NCBI RefSeq assembly: GCF_900096585.1
Contig: NZ_FMYH01000001.1
Span: 620,001 to 684,000 of the forward strand
DNA from: Sanguibacter gelidistatuariae
Lineage (GTDB): Bacteria; Actinomycetota; Actinomycetes; Actinomycetales; Cellulomonadaceae
Direction: 5' to 3'
Length of the DNA: 64,000 bases
The notes beneath the pieces were generated by a model. That model saw nothing but the letters and a program-made list of their open reading frames with translations, ran no database searches and was not told the origin of the DNA. A program made the position numbers and the translations under genes. How positions within the stretch are numbered: the stretch's first letter is position 1; every line of letters starts with the position of its first letter. Positions 1 through 7,163 of the stretch are shown in pieces.

Positions 1-1
1 C

Positions 2-664
2 CCCGGAGCGGCCGCCGACCTGGGTCCTGCGGTGGCACCCGCCCAGCAGACCCCTGCTCAGCTGCCCCCGGCCCAACCCGCGCCGGAGGCCCCGCGGGGG
101 ACCGACGTCGTGCGTCTCAAGGCGGCCGGCCTCGACGTGGTGACCATGGGGGTGTGCGGGGCGCGCCGCGTGCCGGACTCCTCGCACCGCACCGTGCGAC
201 TGTCCGACCCGGCCGCCGGGCGGCACGTCGAGGTCGTCGTGGCCGGCGGGTTTGTCATCGGCGCGACGTGCGTGGGCGCGCCGCAGATCGGTGCGGACCT
301 CACGGCCGCGTACACCCGGCGCACCCCCGTGCCCGCGGACCCGGCCTACCTCCTGCTGCAGCCGGTCGCATCGGCGACCACGACGGCGTCGGATCCCACC
401 CACATGCCCGACCGCACGACCGTGTGCCGCTGCAATTCCGTGACCAAGGCGGGCATCGTCGAGTCGTGGCGTGGGGGAGCGCGGTCGGTCGCGGAGGTGG
501 CCAAGGCCACCCGGGCGACCACCGGATGCGGGGGGTGCAAGGACGTGGTGTGCGGACTCGTGGACTGGCTGGCGGCGACCGACCCCGCCCAGGAAGAGGA
601 CGCCCCCGCCGAGACGCGCGAGGTGGCGGCCGGAAACCTCACGGGCGCCCGAGGCCCCCTGTGA
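2..664 (+). CDS. C-terminal part of a BFD-domain FAD/NAD(P) oxidoreductase (nitrite/nitrate assimilation), 5' end outside window
   Basis: The frame is open from base 2, so the gene starts upstream of the window and only about 220 residues are visible; the GTG at 32 is in frame but is unlikely to be the true start. The segment around KAAGLDVVTMG matches the region after the pyridine-nucleotide domain of NirB (KLQGVDVASFG in the next gene). The end carries a BFD-type [2Fe-2S] motif, VCRCN followed by GCGGCKDVVC, with the CxC and CxxC spacing expected. This fits an electron-transfer oxidoreductase of assimilatory nitrate/nitrite reduction. It stops 8 bases before a GlnR box and 68 bases before nirB, so it probably belongs to the same nitrogen-assimilation locus. 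Its exact identity cannot be settled without the N-terminus. Confidence 0.75.
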   Translation, partial: PGAAADLGPAVAPAQQTPAQLPPAQPAPEAPRGTDVVRLKAAGLDVVTMGVCGARRVPDSSHRTVRLSDPAAGRHVEVVVAGGFVIGATCVGAPQIGADLTAAYTRRTPVPADPAYLLLQPVASATTTASDPTHMPDRTTVCRCNSVTKAGIVESWRGGARSVAEVAKATRATTGCGGCKDVVCGLVDWLAATDPAQEEDAPAETREVAAGNLTGARGPL

Positions 665-671
665 GCAGAAA

Positions 672-709
672 GTAACTACAGAGAAACTCCTCACGTACCG
701 GGCAGAAAT
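672..709 (+). promoter_or_regulatory. GlnR box upstream of nirB
   Basis: The segments read GTAAC-n6-GAAAC-n6-CGTAC-n6-GAAAT. This follows the actinobacterial GlnR consensus gTnAC-n6-GaAAC repeated twice with exact 6-base spacers; the second a-site keeps only its AC and the last b-site ends in T. It is centred about 42 bases before the probable nirB transcription start, a typical activator position. Confidence 0.8.
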
Positions 710-719
710 CCGCGCCTCC

Positions 720-725
720 TACCGT
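720..725 (+). promoter_or_regulatory. Probable -10 element of nirB
   Basis: TACCGT ends 7 bases before the nirB ATG at 733, which would place the first transcribed base at or next to the start codon (leaderless mRNA). No convincing -35 is visible, as expected for a promoter activated by GlnR bound just upstream. Confidence 0.55.
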
Positions 726-732
726 CGGTGAC

Positions 733-3321
733 ATGGCTCAGACACTCGCTCCCAGCAAGCACATGGTCGTCGTCGGCGGCGGTATGGTCGCGCAGCGTCT
801 CGTGGAGGCGCTGCGCTCGCGGGACACCGCGAACACCTGGCGCGTCACGATCTTCGCCGAGGAACCACGGTCCCCCTACGACCGGGTGGCCCTCACCTCC
901 TACTTCTCCGCACGCGACCCCGAGGACCTCTCCCTCGGTGACCCCGCCCTGTGGGACGACCCCCAGGTCACTCTGATCAAGGACTGCAAGATCGACTCGA
1001 TCGACCGGGCGGCCCAGCAGGTCACCGACCGCCTCGGCCGGGTGTGGGACTACGACGAGCTCGTGCTGGCCACCGGGTCGGACGCGGCCGTGCCGCCGAT
1101 CCCCGGGGCGGACCTGCCGGGCGTCTTCGTCTACCGCACGATCGACGACGTCGCCGCCCTGCGCGGCTGGGTCGAGGAACGCCGGCGCTCCGGCAAGCCC
1201 GTGCGCGGCGCAGTCATCGGCGGCGGGCTGCTCGGCCTCGAGGCCGCGGGCGCGCTCAAGGCCCTCGACGCCCAGGCCACGGTCATCCAGTTCGGCACGC
1301 ACCTCATGAACGCCCAGATCGACCTCGGCGGCGGCGAGGCGCTCAAGCGCCTCATCAACGCCATGGGCATCGCGGTGCGCGTGAGTACCGGCACCAAGGA
1401 GATCCGGGCGTCCCGGCGGTCCGGCTATGTGGGCCGCCTCGACTTCACCGACGGCGGGCGCCTCGACGTCGACGTCGTTGTCCTCGCCACGGGCGTCCGC
1501 CCCCGTGACGAGCTTGCCCGTGCGGCCGAGCTGCCCGTCGGCGAGCGCGGCGGCGTGGTCGTCGACCTCTCCTGCCACACCGAGGACCCCCGCATCTGGG
1601 CGGTCGGTGAGGTCGCGTGCATCGAGGGCCAGTGCATCGGCCTCGTCGCCCCCGGCTACGCGATGGCCGAGGTCGTCGCGGACCGCCTGCTCGGCGGCGA
1701 GGCGACGTTCCCGGGCGCGGACACCGCGACCAAGCTCAAGCTGCAGGGCGTGGACGTGGCCAGCTTCGGCGACGCCTTCGCCCGCACCGAGGGCGCCATG
1801 GAGCTCGTCTACGCCGACCCGGTCGCCGGCGTCTACAAGAAGCTCGTCCTGTCCGACGACGCCCGCACCCTCCTCGGCGGCGTGTTCGTCGGCGACGCCT
1901 CGGCCTTCGCGGGGCTGCGCCCGCTCACCGGCCGCGAGCTGACCGGCGACCCGGGTGCCTACCTCCTCCCCGAGGGGTCCGCCCCGTCCCCCGGCGCCGA
2001 CCTGCCCGACGACGCGAACGTCTGCTCCTGCAACAACGTCACTGCAGGCACCATCCGCAATGCGATCACCGCCCATGGCTGCACCGACCTGCCGTCGGTC
2101 AAGGCGTGCACCAAGGCCGGGACGAGCTGCGGGTCCTGCCTGCCGCTCGTGAAGAAGATCGTCACGACCGAGCTGGAGAAGTCGGGCGTCGAGGTGAGCA
2201 AGGCGCTCTGCGAGCACTTCGACCTCTCCCGCGCCCAGCTCTTCGGCGCCGTCCGGGTCACCGGGCTGCGGACCTTCTCCGAGATCATCGCCCGGCACGG
2301 GCGCGGCGGACGTGGCTGCGACATCTGCAAGCCCGTCATCGCCAACATCCTCGGCTCGACCGGCCCCGAGCATGTCCTCGCGGGGGAGATGGCTGCGCTG
2401 CAGGACACGAACGATCACGTCATGGCGAACATGCAGAAGGACGGCTCCTACTCCGTGGTCCCGCGGATCGCCGGTGGGGAGATCACCCCGGAGGGGCTCA
2501 TTGCGATTGGCGCCGTCGCCAAGGAGTTCGGGCTGTACACGAAGATCACCGGCGGTCAGCGCATCGACATGTTCGGGGCGCGGATGGACCAGCTGCCGGC
2601 CATCTGGACCAAGCTGGTCGACGCCGGCTTCGAGTCCGGCCAGGCTTACGGCAAGTCGCTGCGAACGGTGAAGTCCTGCGTCGGGTCGACGTGGTGCCGC
2701 TTCGGCGTCCAGGACTCCGTCGGCCTCGCCATCGAGCTGGAGAACCGTTACCGGGGGCTGCGCTCCCCGCACAAGATCAAGCTCGGCGTCTCCGGCTGCG
2801 CCCGCGAGTGCGCAGAGGCCCGCGGCAAGGACGTCGGCGTCATCGCGACCGACAAGGGTTGGAACGTCTATGTCGGCGGCAACGGCGGCTTCACCCCGCG
2901 CCACGCCCAGCTGCTCGCCGAAGACCTGGACACCGAGGCCCTCGTCCGGACGATCGACCGCTACCTCATGTACTACGTCCGCACCGCCGACCGCCTGCAG
3001 CGCACCGCGCCGTGGATGGAGGAGGTCGAGGGCGGCCTCGAGGGCGTCCGCCAGGTCGTCATCGAGGACTCCCTCGGCATCTGCGCCGACCTCGACGCCG
3101 CGATGGCCTCCCACGTGGACACCTACCAGGACGAATGGAAGGCGACGCTCGACGACCCGGAGAAGCTGCGCCGCTTCGGCTCGTTCATCAACGCCCCCGA
3201 GGAGACCGACTCCTCCTTCGCTTACGTCTCCGAGCGCGGCCAGCCCCGCCCAGCGACCCAGGCCGAACGCGAGAGCGGCACCGTCCTCATCGCTGGAACC
3301 ACTCTGGAAGTCCGTTCATGA
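733..3321 (+). CDS. nirB: Assimilatory nitrite reductase [NAD(P)H] large subunit NirB
   Basis: 862 residues, the usual NirB length. It reduces nitrite to ammonium in the cytoplasm with NAD(P)H. The N-terminus has an FAD-binding GGGMVAQR loop and a pyridine-nucleotide domain (GGGLLGLEAAG near 160-175). A BFD [2Fe-2S] domain follows with Cys431, Cys433, Cys466 and Cys469, then a second Cys-pair region (GCDICKP). The C-terminal nitrite/sulfite reductase half carries the 4Fe-4S/siroheme ligands Cys649, Cys655, Cys689 and Cys693 (C-x5-C, C-x3-C). The ATG is 7 bases after a TACCGT -10, with a GlnR box upstream. The stop overlaps the nirD start (ATGA), so the subunits are translationally coupled. 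The long antisense frame over this gene is a shadow. Confidence 0.97.
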   Translation: MAQTLAPSKHMVVVGGGMVAQRLVEALRSRDTANTWRVTIFAEEPRSPYDRVALTSYFSARDPEDLSLGDPALWDDPQVTLIKDCKIDSIDRAAQQVTDRLGRVWDYDELVLATGSDAAVPPIPGADLPGVFVYRTIDDVAALRGWVEERRRSGKPVRGAVIGGGLLGLEAAGALKALDAQATVIQFGTHLMNAQIDLGGGEALKRLINAMGIAVRVSTGTKEIRASRRSGYVGRLDFTDGGRLDVDVVVLATGVRPRDELARAAELPVGERGGVVVDLSCHTEDPRIWAVGEVACIEGQCIGLVAPGYAMAEVVADRLLGGEATFPGADTATKLKLQGVDVASFGDAFARTEGAMELVYADPVAGVYKKLVLSDDARTLLGGVFVGDASAFAGLRPLTGRELTGDPGAYLLPEGSAPSPGADLPDDANVCSCNNVTAGTIRNAITAHGCTDLPSVKACTKAGTSCGSCLPLVKKIVTTELEKSGVEVSKALCEHFDLSRAQLFGAVRVTGLRTFSEIIARHGRGGRGCDICKPVIANILGSTGPEHVLAGEMAALQDTNDHVMANMQKDGSYSVVPRIAGGEITPEGLIAIGAVAKEFGLYTKITGGQRIDMFGARMDQLPAIWTKLVDAGFESGQAYGKSLRTVKSCVGSTWCRFGVQDSVGLAIELENRYRGLRSPHKIKLGVSGCARECAEARGKDVGVIATDKGWNVYVGGNGGFTPRHAQLLAEDLDTEALVRTIDRYLMYYVRTADRLQRTAPWMEEVEGGLEGVRQVVIEDSLGICADLDAAMASHVDTYQDEWKATLDDPEKLRRFGSFINAPEETDSSFAYVSERGQPRPATQAERESGTVLIAGTTLEVRS

Positions 3322-3761
3322 CACTCGACGCCGCACCCCACGCCCTGCCCGACGCCGATCTTCTCGCCTCCGGCGACCGCTGGCTGCCGGTGTGTGCCCT
3401 GACCGACCTCGCCCCCGAACGCGGCGCGGTCGCCCTGGTCGACGGCGTGCAGGTGGCGGTCTTCCGCCTCGCCGACGACACGGTGCACGCCGTGCAGCAG
3501 CTCGACCCGTTCAGCGGCGCCTACGTCATGGCCCGCGGGATCGTCGGGACCCGCGGCGAGGTTCCCACGGTCGCCTCGCCCATGTACAAGCAGGTCTTCG
3601 ACCTGCGCACGGGCCGGTGCCTGGAGACGGTGGGCCGTGAACCGGTGAACCTGAGCACGTGGCCGGTGTGGGTCAGCGGCGGCACTGTCTACGTGGACCG
3701 CACCGGGGGAGCTGGTGGCGCTGCCGCCGGGGATACCGCCGACGTGGCGGGCGCCGCGTGA
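3318..3761 (+). CDS. nirD: Nitrite reductase small subunit NirD
   Basis: 147 residues. The ATG at 3318 overlaps the nirB stop by four bases. The protein has the Rieske-like fold segment of NirD (RGIVGTRGEVPTVASPMYKQ, then FDLRTGRCLE) but no CxH...CxxH cluster ligands, as in the NirD family, so it is a structural partner of NirB and not an iron-sulfur carrier. The last ~20 residues are a Gly/Ala-rich tail. Its stop overlaps the next start (GTGA), making nirB-nirD-chelatase a tightly coupled operon under the GlnR-type promoter. Confidence 0.95.
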   Translation: MTLDAAPHALPDADLLASGDRWLPVCALTDLAPERGAVALVDGVQVAVFRLADDTVHAVQQLDPFSGAYVMARGIVGTRGEVPTVASPMYKQVFDLRTGRCLETVGREPVNLSTWPVWVSGGTVYVDRTGGAGGAAAGDTADVAGAA

Positions 3762-4501
3762 GCGTTGCGCTCGTGGCCTGCTCGCACGGCACCAACGACC
3801 TCGGCGGACGCCAGGCGATCAGCTCGATCCTCGCCGACGTCCGCGCCCACCGCCCGGATCTCGCCGTCCACGACACGTACGTCGACGTGCAGCAGCCACA
3901 GCTCGCCGAGGTGCTGGCGGCTGTCCTGGCGCGGACCTCGGCTGTGGTCGTCCCGATGCTGCTCTCGGGCGGGTACCACGTCAAGGTGGACATCGCCGAG
4001 GCGGTGACCAGCGCCTCGGCAGCGCTGGGCCCGGTCGTCGCCGGTGCACAGCCCGCTGTGGGCGCGGGCCGGTCGGCCGCGGTGGCGGCCCCGCCGCTGG
4101 GCCCCGATCCCCGGATCGTGGCGGTCCTGCGCGAGCGCCTGGCAGAGGCCGGCGTCCGCGACGACGACTGGGTCGTCCTGGCCGCCGCCGGGTCGAGCGA
4201 CCCGGGAGCCGCGCGCGATGTCGCGCAGGTCGCCGCGGCGCTGCGGTCCACCCGCACCGGACCTGTCGTGTGCGGCTACGGGTCGATGGCCCGCCCGAGC
4301 GTGCGCGAGGCGGTTGACCAGGCCCGCAGCGCCCAGACGATCCCCGGCCGGGCCGTGGCTGTCGCGTCCTACCTGCTCGCGCCGGGGTTCTTCTACGACC
4401 GGGTGCTCGAGTCGGGCGCCGACGCCGTCACCGCCCCACTCGCTCCGCACCCCGCTCTTGCACGGATCGTGCTGGACCGGTACGACGCCATGCAGGGTTG
4501 A
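3758..4501 (+). CDS. Sirohydrochlorin chelatase-like (CbiX/SirB family) protein
   Basis: 247 residues from the GTG at 3758, which overlaps the nirD stop by four bases; the frame is open further upstream but this coupled start is the natural one. The N-terminus has the CbiX signature SHGTNDLGGRQAI with the metal-binding His, and a repeat of the fold follows (AAAGSSDPGAARDV near residue 145), so it looks like a two-half chelatase. Members insert Fe2+ or Co2+ into sirohydrochlorin. Placement directly behind nirBD argues for siroheme synthesis for NirB, by context rather than by a metal-specific residue. Confidence 0.88.
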   Translation: MSVALVACSHGTNDLGGRQAISSILADVRAHRPDLAVHDTYVDVQQPQLAEVLAAVLARTSAVVVPMLLSGGYHVKVDIAEAVTSASAALGPVVAGAQPAVGAGRSAAVAAPPLGPDPRIVAVLRERLAEAGVRDDDWVVLAAAGSSDPGAARDVAQVAAALRSTRTGPVVCGYGSMARPSVREAVDQARSAQTIPGRAVAVASYLLAPGFFYDRVLESGADAVTAPLAPHPALARIVLDRYDAMQG

Positions 4502-4821
4502 AGGCGGGGTGCCCGCGCCGACTGAGAGTGGCGGTGCGTCGTGGTGCAGCAGTCCCTCCCTTGACCTGCGGTGATGCTGCTGGACGATCCTGGGATCGAA
4601 CCATTGACCTCTTCCGTGTCAGGGAGTGGAGTGGCCTCCAAACGTGTCTGGTGTCCCGACACGCCGCTAGTCTGCGTTTGCGGCTTCCTGGACCCAACTC
4701 GGGCACCAGGTGATTCCTTCGCAGTAAGTCGTGATGACGCCCTTAGAGCTACGGCACGCGGCTGCGCGCGCGGCGGATGAGTAGCCGAGCAGTGCGCTTC
4801 CTGACATCGTCTGACCGTCGG
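4502..4821. other. Non-coding interval with a decayed tRNA fragment
   Basis: No frame here has a credible protein: the short frames do not resemble any family and overlap each other. The only recognisable content is the tRNA-Val 3' fragment at 4578-4627. A short GTGTCTGG...CCGACAC inverted motif lies just after it near 4643-4663. The interval separates the nitrite operon from a chemoreceptor that points back towards it. Confidence 0.5.
4578..4627 (-). pseudogene. tRNA-Val(GAC) 3'-half remnant, possible attachment-site scar
   Basis: On the minus strand this reads CTCCCTGACACGGAAGAGG, then GGTTCGATCCC, then ATCGTCCAGCA. That is the anticodon arm (anticodon GAC), T arm and acceptor 3' strand of a tRNA-Val. 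There is no matching 5' half: the D arm and 5' acceptor strand are absent, the 5' anticodon stem is mismatched, and the T stem has only about three pairs. It cannot be a working tRNA. Integrative elements commonly duplicate exactly this anticodon-to-3'-end segment. Confidence 0.6.
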
Positions 4822-4855
4822 GCGCCCCGTGTGAGCGGGACGCCGCACGGGGCGC
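4822..4855. terminator. Hairpin just downstream of the chemoreceptor gene
   Basis: GCGCCCCGTG and CACGGGGCGC form a perfect 10-bp stem with a 14-base loop, ending 5 bases past the chemoreceptor stop at 4861. There is no strong T run, so it could be a weak intrinsic terminator or an mRNA-stabilising hairpin. Confidence 0.5.
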
Positions 4856-4860
4856 GGCAT

Positions 4861-6504
4861 TCAGTACGTGAAGCGGGCCACCTGGCTGCGGAGGTCTGTC
4901 GCCAGGTCGGCGAGCTCGACGATCGCACCCCGGCTGTTGACAAGCGCGCGCGTCGTCGTCGCGGTGGCGTCCGAGACCCCGGTGATGCTCAAGGCGATGT
5001 CGGTGGACCCGCCGGCGGCTTCCGACACCGAGCGTGACATCTCGTTGGTCGTCGCAGTCTGCTCTTCGACGGCGGCCGCGATGGTCGTCTGGAAGTCGTC
5101 GATGCTCGCGATGATCGACGAGATCTCAGCGATGGCCGACACAGCACCGGCCGTGTCGGACGAGATGGTCGTGACGCGGCGCGAGATGTCCTCGGTGGCT
5201 CGAGCGGTCTCCTGAGCGAGCTCCTTGACCTCGCTCGCGACGACCGCAAATCCCTTGCCGGCCTCACCGGCTCGTGCCGCCTCGATCGTCGCGTTGAGCG
5301 CGAGCAGGTTCGTCTGCGCGGCGATGCTCGTGATGACCTTGACGACGTCGCCGATCTCGGCAGACGACGATCCGAGCCTGGACACCATCGACGTCGCGGC
5401 AGCGGCGGCAGCGACTGCCTCAGTGGCGACGCGGGCGGCGTCGTTGGCGTTCTTCGCGATCTCTCGGATCGACACGCCCATCTGCTCAGCCCCGGCCGCG
5501 ACGGTCGCCACGTTCCCGGACACCTCACCGGCTGCCGCGGAGACCGCACCTGACCGGGCGGAGGCCGCCTCGGCGGACGTGGCGATCTGCGCAGCGGTGG
5601 TCTTGAGCTCGGTCGACGCTGCGGCTACGGCGTCCGCGGAGGCGCCTATGGCGGCGAACGCTCCACCGACGGTCTCGGCTGCTTCGTTGAGGGCGGTGGC
5701 CATCTGGCCGGTCTCGTCACGGCTGGTGGCTGGCACGCGCACACCGAAGTCGTTGAGCGCCATGCGCTGCAGCCCGTCGCGGACGCGGCGGATGCCGGTC
5801 ATGATCCCGCGTGCCGTGACGACGGCGAGCGCGATGCCGAGGAGGACGGCGAGAAGAGCGACGACCAAGGTGGTGGTGCGGGTGCTGGACGAGATGCTTT
5901 CGCGTTCGGTCACGAGCTTGTCGACGCGTGCGTCGACCGAGGTGACGAGCTCGTCCATGCCGCCGGACAGCACGAAGTAGATATCCCACTTCTCGCCCGT
6001 CGAGACGGCGTCACCGGCGTCGAGCTCCTCGTCCGCCCAGAGGCCGAGAATATCCTCGTTGTACTCGGCCATCTCGGGCCACGACTCTGCGATGACCGCG
6101 AGGCTCGCACGGCCCTCGTCCGTGAGCAGGGACTGGTCGATGTCGAAGACCTTCTCGAACTCGACGACCGCGGCGCGATACGTCTTGACGTTGTCGCCGT
6201 CCGGGGCCGCAGCCACGGCGCCGCCGTCGACGCGTGACTTCCACGCGGTGATGTTCTGCCAGTTGGTCGCCCACAGGAGCTGGTACTTGGCGTCGGCGAC
6301 GTCCATCTGCACGCCGACCGCGGCGGTCACCCGGTCGTCGATATCCTTGACGCGCTCCTGACCGACGAGGGCGACGCCGCTGACCAGCCCGAGCCCGAGG
6401 CCCATGAGAGCGACGGTCACGCCGATGCGGGTGGCGATGCTGCGGTCTCGCCACCAGCTGGACGGTGTGCTCGCCGTGGTCGGTGCGGAATCTGTGGTCT
6501 TCAT
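4861..6504 (-). CDS. Methyl-accepting chemotaxis protein (transmembrane chemoreceptor)
   Basis: 547 residues from the ATG at 6504, preceded by GAAGGA about 10 bases upstream; the frame extends further but without a family match. TM1 is about residues 26-47. A ~160-residue extracytoplasmic sensor, probably a four-helix bundle, follows. TM2 is about 211-234, then HAMP (~235-290) and the signalling hairpin. The conserved tip ([18 protein letters not shown]) is near 397-414, where CheA/CheW bind. It ends FTY with no CheR-tethering pentapeptide. No che or flagellar gene lies in the window, so it is an orphan receptor here. The ligand is unknown. The signalling half is nearly identical in arrangement to the receptor at 57993-59642; the sensor domains differ. 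Confidence 0.95.
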   Translation of the reverse strand: MKTTDSAPTTASTPSSWWRDRSIATRIGVTVALMGLGLGLVSGVALVGQERVKDIDDRVTAAVGVQMDVADAKYQLLWATNWQNITAWKSRVDGGAVAAAPDGDNVKTYRAAVVEFEKVFDIDQSLLTDEGRASLAVIAESWPEMAEYNEDILGLWADEELDAGDAVSTGEKWDIYFVLSGGMDELVTSVDARVDKLVTERESISSSTRTTTLVVALLAVLLGIALAVVTARGIMTGIRRVRDGLQRMALNDFGVRVPATSRDETGQMATALNEAAETVGGAFAAIGASADAVAAASTELKTTAAQIATSAEAASARSGAVSAAAGEVSGNVATVAAGAEQMGVSIREIAKNANDAARVATEAVAAAAAATSMVSRLGSSSAEIGDVVKVITSIAAQTNLLALNATIEAARAGEAGKGFAVVASEVKELAQETARATEDISRRVTTISSDTAGAVSAIAEISSIIASIDDFQTTIAAAVEEQTATTNEMSRSVSEAAGGSTDIALSITGVSDATATTTRALVNSRGAIVELADLATDLRSQVARFTY

Positions 6505-6715
6505 GTGGTCGTGTCCTTCGAGTCGGCGGGGCACGACGCGGCGCTCCTGCTCCTGGCACGACCTATCGGCGACGGGGCTCCGCTGATGAGCGAACTGAGC
6601 TCGCGTGTTCGGGAGTGCTGATCCGGCCTGTGGAGCCATGCGCTCGCGCATCTGACGCCGCACGCGGCTGAGCGCAGCTCGGCGGGAGGCGTTCGACCGT
6701 ACGCCTCAGGGCTGT

Positions 6716-7000
6716 GGCCACCGGTTTCAGGTTCGTCGCCGTTCAGCTGCTGACGCACGGTGCTTGCGCTGCTTGCGAGTGCGACGCCTAGATCACGCTG
6801 CTGCGCCTCGCTGAGAGGGTCGAAGACCAGCTCTCGCACCCGTTCGACGTGGCCGGGCGCGCTGTCGACGACCTTCTGCAGCCCAGCCTCGGTCAGCGTG
6901 TAGCGCCCGCTGCCGGGGTCGGGGCGTCGAGCGACCCACCGGCGCCGCTCGAAACCGACCATCACCTTCGACAGTCGGGGCTGGCTGCTGTTGCACTGCG
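6716..7000 (-). pseudogene. MarR-family regulator remnant (C-terminal part only)
   Basis: The minus-strand frame here encodes the recognition helix and wing of a MarR protein (SSQPRLSKVMVGFERRRW, GRYTLTEAGL) and the dimerisation end (APGHVERVRELVFDPL). The N-terminal helices are missing. The wing looks three to four residues short, and the frame runs on without a stop towards the chemoreceptor start. Directly upstream, in another frame, lies a piece of a different gene (7008-7087). I read this as a broken gene, not a short functional regulator. Confidence 0.7.
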
Positions 7001-7007
7001 CAGCCAG

Positions 7008-7087
7008 GTGAAGTGCAGGCCCACGGCGTCGTGCGCTCCGGCGGGGCTGAGCCACAGGCGGTCGGCAGTCATCGTGCGGATCTCGTC
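7008..7087 (-). pseudogene. Fragment of an alditol-oxidase gene fused to the MarR remnant
   Basis: About 80 bases encode EIRTMTADRLWLSPAGAHD followed by AVGLHFTWL on the minus strand. This nearly matches a piece of the intact alditol oxidase at 9010-10398 (EFRTMAADGLWLSPAGQHD..., DNA at about 9225-9306), with similarity visible by eye at base level. Nothing else of that gene is present and the match stops abruptly where the MarR remnant begins. Confidence 0.75.
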
Positions 7088-7115
7088 ACCTGTGGACGCT
7101 GCGTTACGGCACAGG

Positions 7116-7149
7116 AGAGGGGGCGTCGCCTGTCGGCGACGCCCCCTCT
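7116..7149. terminator. Strong hairpin downstream of the surface-protein gene
   Basis: AGAGGGGGCGTCGCC and its exact complement form a 15-bp stem with a 4-base loop (TGTC). It lies 14 bases past the stop of the minus-strand gene ending at 7164. A T run is lacking. Confidence 0.7.
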
Positions 7150-7163
7150 AGCGCACGATCAGG

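Noticed and set aside
691-3114. Long antisense open frame opposite nirB (over 800 codons)
   Set aside because: High-GC codon bias produces such shadows; it has no family resemblance, and nirB is unmistakable.
3318-3761. Rieske [2Fe-2S] protein
   Set aside because: The fold is similar but the Cys/His ligands are absent, as in genuine NirD.
4578-4627. An intact tRNA-Val gene
   Set aside because: No D arm, no 5' acceptor strand, and mismatched anticodon and T stems; only the 3' half exists.
4498-4943. Several short overlapping frames in the gap after the chelatase gene
   Set aside because: No start with a ribosome-binding site, no recognisable protein and they contradict the tRNA-like content.
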